Shown here: positions 57,170 through 64,000 of the stretch, piece by piece
How the letters are laid out: the number at the start of each line of letters is the position of its first letter
Numbering within the stretch: the stretch's first letter is position 1
Assembly: GCA_014529385.2 (NCBI GenBank)
Contig: CM043954.1
Location: 98,044,747 to 98,108,746, forward strand
DNA from: Adiantum capillus-veneris
Lineage: Eukaryota > Streptophyta > Polypodiopsida > Polypodiales > Pteridaceae
Direction: 5' to 3'
Length of the DNA: 64,000 bases
The notes under the pieces: model-generated
What the model was told of the DNA's origin: nothing
Database searches by the model: none
The model's input: the letters and a program-made list of their open reading frames with translations, nothing else
Made by a program: the position numbers and the translations under genes

Positions 57170-57906
57170 ACACATCACATCAACGCATAAAATCCCCCAC
57201 AATAGTGTAACCACACTGTGCTTTGCAATCATCACATTGATGCAAGTCTCAACTGCTAAAAGTACATGGAACTTGTAACTAGTGACTACTTGTAAACTAT
57301 ATGCAGTAGACTCACAAAATATTCATCAATAAAAAACTGCCCATACCATAAGTCTACATGTAGCCACTGCGAGCATACACAAATTTGACTATTGCGAGAG
57401 TGGATAAAAGAACACCAACCCTTATCCAAAAACCACCATATGCCCATCAATGTGGAAGCGTGTATGGCAATCAAACCAAAACTATGGCAAGAAATCTAGA
57501 GAAAATCAGACAAAGTCTCCCCTAGAAAATGAGTAAAATCTCAATGCAAACTCTCAAACCATAAATCGCACCATCCAAGATGCCAAAACGGCTCTACACT
57601 GTGACATCCAATGGCAGTCTGTACTCAATGTCCATAAATGGAGTGACCGCTCATAAACAAGCGCCAAAATAGGTGCAAATCGGAAAATTGATCAATGAAA
57701 AAACAATGTTCTCAAGAGAGCTCACCGACATTCAAAAGTGCTTGACAAAATATATGTACGCTTGTCAAAGAACAAGGGAACTGGAACATGCTCATCACCA
57801 CCTAGCCATGCTCTATATAGGCCCTTGGCCTTCTAAATATAGGGACCCCCTTGACTGCATGTCCGTCCTGGCCCTTGGCCATGCCTAGTCCTACCCTTGG
57901 CATGAC
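57170..57906 (-). repeat. LTR-like start
   Basis: On the minus strand a purine run (AAGGGGGGAG, about 57920-57911) precedes TGTCATGCCAAGGGTAGG, as a PPT precedes a 3' LTR. A TATA-like CTATATAGAG follows at about 57816-57807. The far end is not defined and no second copy was found. Confidence 0.35.
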
Positions 57907-58110
57907 ATTACTCCCCCCTTGGAGAAGCGTTTTCGTCCTCGAAAACAAGAGTGATGATACACTAATGTTTTCTATAGTGGCATCCTTCATGGATCCAATT
58001 GTTTGGTTGACCGGAACACGGTTCAGTAGGAGGTTCAATGAAACCAAGAGTAACATCTTGATTTTTCACATTGTTATCCATTTGCAACCGTCTTGTGTTG
58101 CCGATTCCTA
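57907..58110 (-). pseudogene. Retrotransposon polyprotein end, remnant
   Basis: The minus strand reads MDNNVKNQDVTLGFIEPPTE and later FEDENASPRGE then stop just before the LTR-like start, resembling the tail of a plant LTR-retrotransposon polyprotein. Nothing upstream to 60800 gives recognisable pol. Confidence 0.3.
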
Positions 58111-60812
58111 TCCAATAATAGTGTGTAGACTCCATTTAGAACACACATGAGTATGCAAAACGAGTTATCACACAAAGATGTACCCTAAAGAGTACCTCTT
58201 TTCACTTTCCATGAAAGTAACTTGCTAACATAATTCATCAGCCAATTTTAAGTCCTTGACTTGTTTTCCAATTCCAGCAGTAAACAACCCCACCATAACT
58301 AGTGTTCAAGGTTGAGAACTTGATTTATACATGAAGAGACTACACCTAGTCGCAAACATGCTTTAACTTATGGTAAGAAAACTCCAAGTAGAGCAATAAA
58401 TGCTTACTGATTGGATCGCTTGGTGCTAACATACACACTTTACATATCCTTCAGCACAAGATTACACTTTGTAATCTGCCTATCCCCTTGGATAACTGAC
58501 AATACTGAGGTGTGTTTTCCCTCACGGTTTACAAACAGTCTTCCCAGATGACTGGTAAATGGGAATCACAATATCGTGTAACATTGTTTAAGAATCAACA
58601 ATGTCCGGGATAACCATCGTGGTTAACTTGAAAAATCCACAAACACCCAAACCGAGCCATGACCTCTATTAGTGATTAGTAGACCCAAAAATAATCTCAT
58701 AGAGATATTGCACATAGAGTGCAAAATACTTCATAAGAAACAACTTTACGGAATATGCATGCCGTTCCGATTCAGCCTTTGCTAAACACTAGGGCCCATA
58801 ACACCTAGTATGCATGCATTTGGCAAAAAACAGATCCGAACCTGTATATCCATGGTGATCCTTGCCAATACTTATGGCAAATGTGATATGCCTAGCACTC
58901 ATTAAAAAGGAATGTAAATAGTTCTGAAAAGAAACTAAATACTTTAAGTTGCAATCTTTTGCAACCTTGCTGAAACGTCTGAACCATAATAGAAGGTGAA
59001 ACATTGATCATTTCTAGGTACAAACAATGAAACTTTTTCATTAACAAATTAGAGCCTTGCTATATGTATAAACAACCATTTGTAATGTTGTTTAGCAGTA
59101 CTTGTACCTGAACAAGTCATTCTAAGTATCCGATAATTTTTGGCCACCAAAATTTCTCCTGATACGTCGTGCTAAAAATGGTCTAGAAAACAGATTTGAC
59201 CAGCACTTAGGGACTGTCATGACACATTTTTGAAATAATGGGCGCCAGTGTCAGTCCAGAGACTCATATTCTCCACATGTGGAATATGTCTCATATAAGG
59301 ATGTTTACAAAAGAACATCCTGCAAGTACAAGATGTACTTGTATGTGGAGGTAACTCTAAAACACTCTGCGACAAGAGTGAGAGGGACCCTCATTCATTG
59401 CTCCACACTGGCTAAACCGAACTCCTTGAGTCCCTAGACCATGTTGTATCCCATGTGACAACATGTGCCAAATCGAATCCTACAAGTGGAATCATAACAA
59501 CATAATGTACATTGGACACTACGGCCCAAAATACTTGTTTCGACATGCCCTTGGCATGGCCCTGGGGATTGAACTAAAAGTTCAGTTACCCGTATTCAAA
59601 TGCACAGGAGTACGTCTCTCACCTGTGAAAAAACCAAGCAACATTGCACTGGAAACCATGGGTATTGCCTTTGTAATCCAAACCCGTTGGGTAGAATTTA
59701 TGTAGTTAAACCGCTTGGTAAGAGCCTTTCTAGAAACTGCTCAACTAGCAGGTAACGGTAACCAACATAGTTAACCGTGTACAAAATGATGAGAATCAAC
59801 TTGAAAAGTTGAATTTTTCCACTATCGTGTGATAGATTGCGGAATTCTTCCCTTGAAAATATAACGGGCATAGATCAAACTATGATCCTCAATGCCTATG
59901 GGGTGATTTAGTAAGCACCCGCTGGGTCGTACCCCAAAACTGTGATGCCATAGACACTTGTAGTGCTATAGAGAGAGCAAGAAATCCACACAAATGAGAT
60001 GCCTAGCTCGTATCAACAGTTGTGCTGTTGCAACTGTTTGCTGCCTCTAGATTCTGTGGTATAGATCAGCTGATGTGAGTTTCAGATTAAAACTCAACTT
60101 GAGCGTCACACTAAAAGCATGTAGTGCAAAAATGACACCGTAAACATCCGTAATGACAAGACTCTTGCTTGTCCATTAACGTCGATGTTTGATGTGTACT
60201 CCACTGGGCAGATCTATTCGATCTTAAGAACAAGCACCCAAGGAATGCCAATAGTTGGGTCTTACCCAAACTCTGACAATGAATCTTGGCCAGCGTGTGT
60301 AGCTCATAGCCGTTATGGCAATTAGTGTTCAATCGTGGAACCGATGAAGACGAATGTGGATGGCATCTTGCCCAATTTCTAGCTGAGAGTTAGAGCACCT
60401 TGGCGCAGGTTGACTCACCAGCTAGACATATATCAAAAGCTTCTTAGAAAGTTTTCATTATTCTTAGAGAGAAAAAAGAAAGAGAGAGAAGAAAGAGCAT
60501 GCTGAGCTGAGGAACTTTCCTTAAATTTCTAGAGCGTGTGCCCAGAATGTGTGCCCTTAGGCATCTTATGCCCGATTTTTTGCAGCTTATCCTTTAAGCA
60601 TACCACCGTTTTCTGGTATGACGCTCTCATCGAGTGAGGGAACAGAAAAAAACACAAAACATATCGTGACCCACCTACCCTGCATGGGTCGTGTTTTTTT
60701 AGGTTCTTTGTAGTGTTGTTGTACATTGACAACAACCAAAAGTATGTGAAACAATCCAAAACTTATCTTGTCCTTGACAAGGTGTCTAGTGTTATAGCGG
60801 AAGCATAATCCA
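58111..60812. other. Unassigned region
   Basis: No recognisable gene on either strand. If the LTR-like start at 57906 is real, this would be internal sequence of a pol-less element; this is inference. Confidence 0.35.
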
Positions 60813-61004
60813 TGTTGGGGTATAAAGCCCAATGTGGTCGCCCAAGTAAGTGGGCGGGCCGCCATGTATGTACACATATTCTTTTGTAAAAACCTAATAA
60901 GAACTCACTATGCTCTACACATTATAGTAGAGCGAGTTCACCATATCGTCGTGCTCTTCTTCTCGCACTCTCTCTCGCGTCGCACTTCCGCTCGTACTCC
61001 TTCA
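60813..61004 (+). repeat. 5' LTR of copia element at window end
   Basis: 192 bp from TGTTGGGGTATAAAGCCC to CTCCTTCA. Directly followed by a PBS. The 3' LTR lies outside the window. Confidence 0.75.
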
Positions 61005-61006
61005 AC

Positions 61007-61018
61007 TGGTATCGGAGC
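61007..61018 (+). other. Primer-binding site
   Basis: TGGTATCGGAGC, a one-base variant of the usual TGGTATCAGAGC, two bases after the LTR. Confidence 0.8.
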
Positions 61019-62100
61019 TCAGATCGAGGCTCGGGGCAGCACTGCAGGAGACTAGAGTCACTAGCTCAGATTGCAGTGAAATTCGACAGGCGAAGACACG
61101 GCCCCAAATCTCGTGGGAAGCCCAAAGGGCTTGGTGTTGTCATAATTTCCTTCTGAGGTCATCTTGGCCACCGTTCGGCTTCAACAAAGGTCTGCGCAGG
61201 CCATTTTCGACTACGTGGTCTCAGCGGGTGCAGATCCGACTCTGCAAATTTGGGGTTTTCGGCCTACGACTGCAGGTGCTGAGGATATCGACACTCCCAG
61301 AGTGTTGATTTGTGGCTGTCTACACATCGAAGGACCGCTCACAGTTCTTGGAGGCGTGTCACATACGACACAGGCGTATCTACACACAGACTGTAGGCGA
61401 CATCCACTAGTTCATCAGGTAGCTTGTGTTTGCTGCTTGATATTCCAGATTTCATCCTGACATTGCAGGTACTTCCACATGGGATGTATTGTCAGAGATG
61501 ATGTATGTCTGTTGAGGGTTTGCTGGCTGTGAGTCACGCAGCAAACAACCGCCGCAGCGGTTACAACATACAGTGGGAAATTTTTGGATGTATGACTTTG
61601 TGGGAAGTCTATGTACTGTCAGATTTACTGCAGCCTTTGTTGAGGGTCGAGTGAGGTTTTATTGAGCTGGGGGATTCTCGAATGTTGAGATCCTTTCGGT
61701 GATACAGGTCTTGGAGCGATCCCTCGAGCACCCTTAGATAGGCAGCTAGGATGTATTGACTGTGAGTTAGACAGTTGGGATTGCATCTTTGCTTTATTGC
61801 CGTTGAGGCATTGTCGCAATCTATGCTTATAGGACAGTGACAGGACAGTGAGAGACACTACAGGTGCAGGACAGGTTTACCCGCAACTTACAGTGTCAGA
61901 GAGACAGTGTTTTTTGAGCTATTTTTGGTTTGTTTTCTAGTACACCAGAGCCATTTTACAAAGGAGACTCTGCCAAAATTTCTGAAGAATCTGAAGCTTT
62001 CTTGGTTCATTTGACAGGTTGATATTGGTTCAGAGATCAGTTTACAAGGGAAACTCTGCCGAATTTTTCCTAGGAAAGTAAACTACTGTGAAGCGTAGCT
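61019..62100 (+). other. Leader between PBS and gag of copia element
   Basis: About 1.1 kb untranslated. Phrases such as AACTCTGCCRAAWTTT occur twice (61965, 62050). The open frame 61164-61460 has no family features. Confidence 0.5.
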
Positions 62101-64000
62101 ATGGCTGGATCACAGGACACTGCTCTTTACAATATCAAGAAGCTGGATGGAACCAATTTTCCATTGTGGAAGAAGCAGATTTGGCACGTGTTGGTACAAA
62201 AGAAGCACATAAAACCTATAAAGCTCAAGGGGATAAAACCAGAAGATATGGACGAAGATGAATGGAGCAAAATGGATGAATTGGCACTTTCTACCATTAT
62301 GCTGAATTTGGCAGAAAGCGTTTACTTCAATGTAGCAGACGAGATGTCGGCTTATCAAGCATGGTTAAAGCTGAGTGATCTTTATGAGAAGCAGAGTGCA
62401 GCTTCACAGGTATACTGGCTTAAGAAGCTTGTTGACTTGAAGATGAAAGAAGGGACACCTATGTCCAATCATCTGAATGAATTCAACACAATCTATAGTC
62501 AGTTGTCAGCTCAAGGTGTCAAGTTTGATGAACCTGTTAGAGCTATGTTCCTGTTGATCACATTGCCGAAAAGTTGGGACACTTTTCGCACAGCTTTGAG
62601 TAATTCTGCACCTCCAGATGGTTTGAACATAGCAGGTGTAGAAGGAAGTCTGCTTACTGAAGAAACCAATAGAAAGACAATGGACAAAGGCAAAGGAACA
62701 GCCTTAGTTGTCAGGGGAAGGACCAAAGAAAAGTACAAAGGTGGAAAGAGGAATCAGTCTCGTAGCAAGTCCCGCAGTGCTAAAGGCAAGAGTGACATAG
62801 AATGCTACCATTGTGGCAAGAAGGGTCACATGAAAAGAGACTGCAGAGAATGGAAAGCAGAAAAAGGCAAAGAGAAAGCTGAAGACCATGGTGAGAAGAA
62901 CAAGTCCTCAGTGAAGATTCAAGAAATAAATGTGACAAACACTGTTGCAGAGGATGACAGTCTAGTGTCAGGAGACATCTACTTCTTGAAGAATACAATG
63001 GACTCAGCTCTTCTTACAGCATCTGATGGAAATGCACTGAGTGACTGGATTATAGACTCAGGGGCATCACTTCATGTGTCTCCAAACAAGGAGTGGTTTA
63101 CTTCTTATGTGACCACTAAAGATCATGTTCGGCTAGGCAATGGGCAGACATGTGAGATCTTAGGTGTTGGAGATGTTCAATTGAAGTTTCAGAATGGCTC
63201 TTCTTTCACGCTGAAGAATGTGAGACATGTTCCCGCAATTACAAAGAGCTTGATCAGCACAGGTTTACTTGATGATGCTGGCTACGTCACCACTTTTGGA
63301 CAGAACATGTGGAAGATATCCAAGGGTTCTATGACAGTAGCACATGGAGTAAAGTCTGGAGGACTTTACATGATTTATGTATCAAATGTCTCTAAAAATG
63401 TAATCAATGTAACCGAGCAGCCGAACGTTTCTTTGTGGCATAGCCGGTTAGGACATATGTCCAAGAAGGGAATGGAAATCTTGTCTCGTTCTGGTTATTT
63501 GCCTGGCTTTTCATTTAATGATTTTGAATTCTGTGAACATTGTCTGTATGGTAAGCAAACACAGCAGCCACATAAGCATAGAAGCAGTAGAAGAGATACA
63601 CAGTTGGCACTTGTTCATAGTGATTTGTGTGGACCTATGCCTAACCTATCTCTAGGGGGAGCTTCTTACTTTATGACATTTATAGATGATTACTCGAGGA
63701 AAGTATGGGTTTACTTTCTCAAGCACAAGGATGAAGCGTTTAGTGTTTTCAAAACGTTTGTGACACTTGTGGAGAATCAGAGTGGCAAGAAGCTTAAATG
63801 CTTACGCACTGACAATGGTGGAGAGTATGTTTCAAAGGCCTTTCAGGACTTTTGTGAGTCAAAAGGTATAAAACGTGAACTTACTGCTCCTTACAATCCT
63901 CCTCAAAATGGTGTTGCTGAGAGGATGAATAGGACCATACAAGAGAAGGTCAGAAGTATGTTGTCTAATGCACAGCTGCCAAATGGGTTTTGGGCTGAAG
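62101..64000 (+). CDS. Copia gag-pol polyprotein, open to the window edge
   Basis: From ATG 62101 (MAGSQDTALYNIKKLDGTNF) one frame runs without a stop to base 64000 (633 codons). Gag UBN2-type region: KLDGTNFPLWKKQIWHVL, AYQAWLKLSDLYEKQSAASQ, TLPKSWDTFRTALSN. CCHC knuckle: CYHCGKKGHMKRDC (about 62800-62845). Protease: WIIDSGASLHVSP (about 63043-63080), active-site motif intact. Integrase: LWHSRLGHMSKKG...CEHCLYGK zinc finger, HSDLCGPM, FIDDYSRKVWVYFLKHKDEA, LRTDNGGEYVS and NGVAERMNRTIQEK, giving the D, D, E triad. RT and RNase H would follow outside the window. Nothing disabling is seen, so this is the best-kept retrotransposon here. Confidence 0.9.
   Translation, partial: MAGSQDTALYNIKKLDGTNFPLWKKQIWHVLVQKKHIKPIKLKGIKPEDMDEDEWSKMDELALSTIMLNLAESVYFNVADEMSAYQAWLKLSDLYEKQSAASQVYWLKKLVDLKMKEGTPMSNHLNEFNTIYSQLSAQGVKFDEPVRAMFLLITLPKSWDTFRTALSNSAPPDGLNIAGVEGSLLTEETNRKTMDKGKGTALVVRGRTKEKYKGGKRNQSRSKSRSAKGKSDIECYHCGKKGHMKRDCREWKAEKGKEKAEDHGEKNKSSVKIQEINVTNTVAEDDSLVSGDIYFLKNTMDSALLTASDGNALSDWIIDSGASLHVSPNKEWFTSYVTTKDHVRLGNGQTCEILGVGDVQLKFQNGSSFTLKNVRHVPAITKSLISTGLLDDAGYVTTFGQNMWKISKGSMTVAHGVKSGGLYMIYVSNVSKNVINVTEQPNVSLWHSRLGHMSKKGMEILSRSGYLPGFSFNDFEFCEHCLYGKQTQQPHKHRSSRRDTQLALVHSDLCGPMPNLSLGGASYFMTFIDDYSRKVWVYFLKHKDEAFSVFKTFVTLVENQSGKKLKCLRTDNGGEYVSKAFQDFCESKGIKRELTAPYNPPQNGVAERMNRTIQEKVRSMLSNAQLPNGFWAE

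Overview
This window is a transposon-rich stretch of nuclear DNA from a land plant. The evidence is GT-AG introns, a stomatal-type EPF-like peptide gene, a hydroxyproline O-arabinosyltransferase gene, CACTA DNA transposons, chromovirus-type Ty3/gypsy and Ty1/copia elements, L1-like LINEs, a Helitron-like end, and many (CT)n/(GA)n/(CA)n microsatellites. The species cannot be named from the sequence. The TE load and microsatellite style would fit a large genome such as a fern or other large-genome plant, but that is a guess.

Layout. 1-3.9 kb: a decayed CACTA (En/Spm) element with pseudogenes for the Tnp2-type transposase and the TnpA-like protein. 4062-11119: a complete-ended CACTA element with 12-bp TIRs and a TTA target duplication. 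It has hairpin-forming subterminal arrays, a captured fragment of a host heavy-metal-associated (HMA) gene, a transposase gene that has lost its catalytic core, and an apparently intact TnpA-like gene. 11.1-12.1 kb: a minisatellite, three tandem hairpin-forming units and another CACTA-type end. 13.9-14.4 kb: a foldback element. 15468-16729: a three-exon EPFL gene (secreted six-cysteine peptide) whose second intron holds a miRNA-precursor-like hairpin. 17.1-19 kb: a decayed LINE 3' part. 22.2 kb: a Helitron-type 5' end. 24-28 kb: gypsy and LINE fragments on both strands. 28.2-32.3 kb: an LTR-like block, a gypsy gag carrying a large inverted duplication, and its GTAC-rich LTR. 33259-45121: a gypsy element (minus strand) with both LTRs, PBS and PPT, and a younger copia element nested in it at 34608-39288 (perfect ACAGG target duplication). 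45640-48692: six exons of an HPAT gene (minus). Its last exon is not found before the gypsy insertion or in the rest of the window. 49-55 kb: gene-poor DNA with small tandem duplications. 55.8-58.1 kb: a degenerate copia-derived piece and an LTR-like start. 60813 to the end: a copia element with 5' LTR, PBS and a gag-pol frame open to the window edge.

Only two ordinary host genes are seen (EPFL and HPAT); nearly everything else is layered mobile DNA. The most notable observations are the intronic hairpin in EPFL, the HMA capture by a CACTA element, the inverted gag duplication able to form dsRNA, the tandem hairpin array at 11.44-11.75 kb, and the HPAT gene apparently cut off from its last exon by nested retrotransposons. 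All calls come from reading the sequence; no database search was run.
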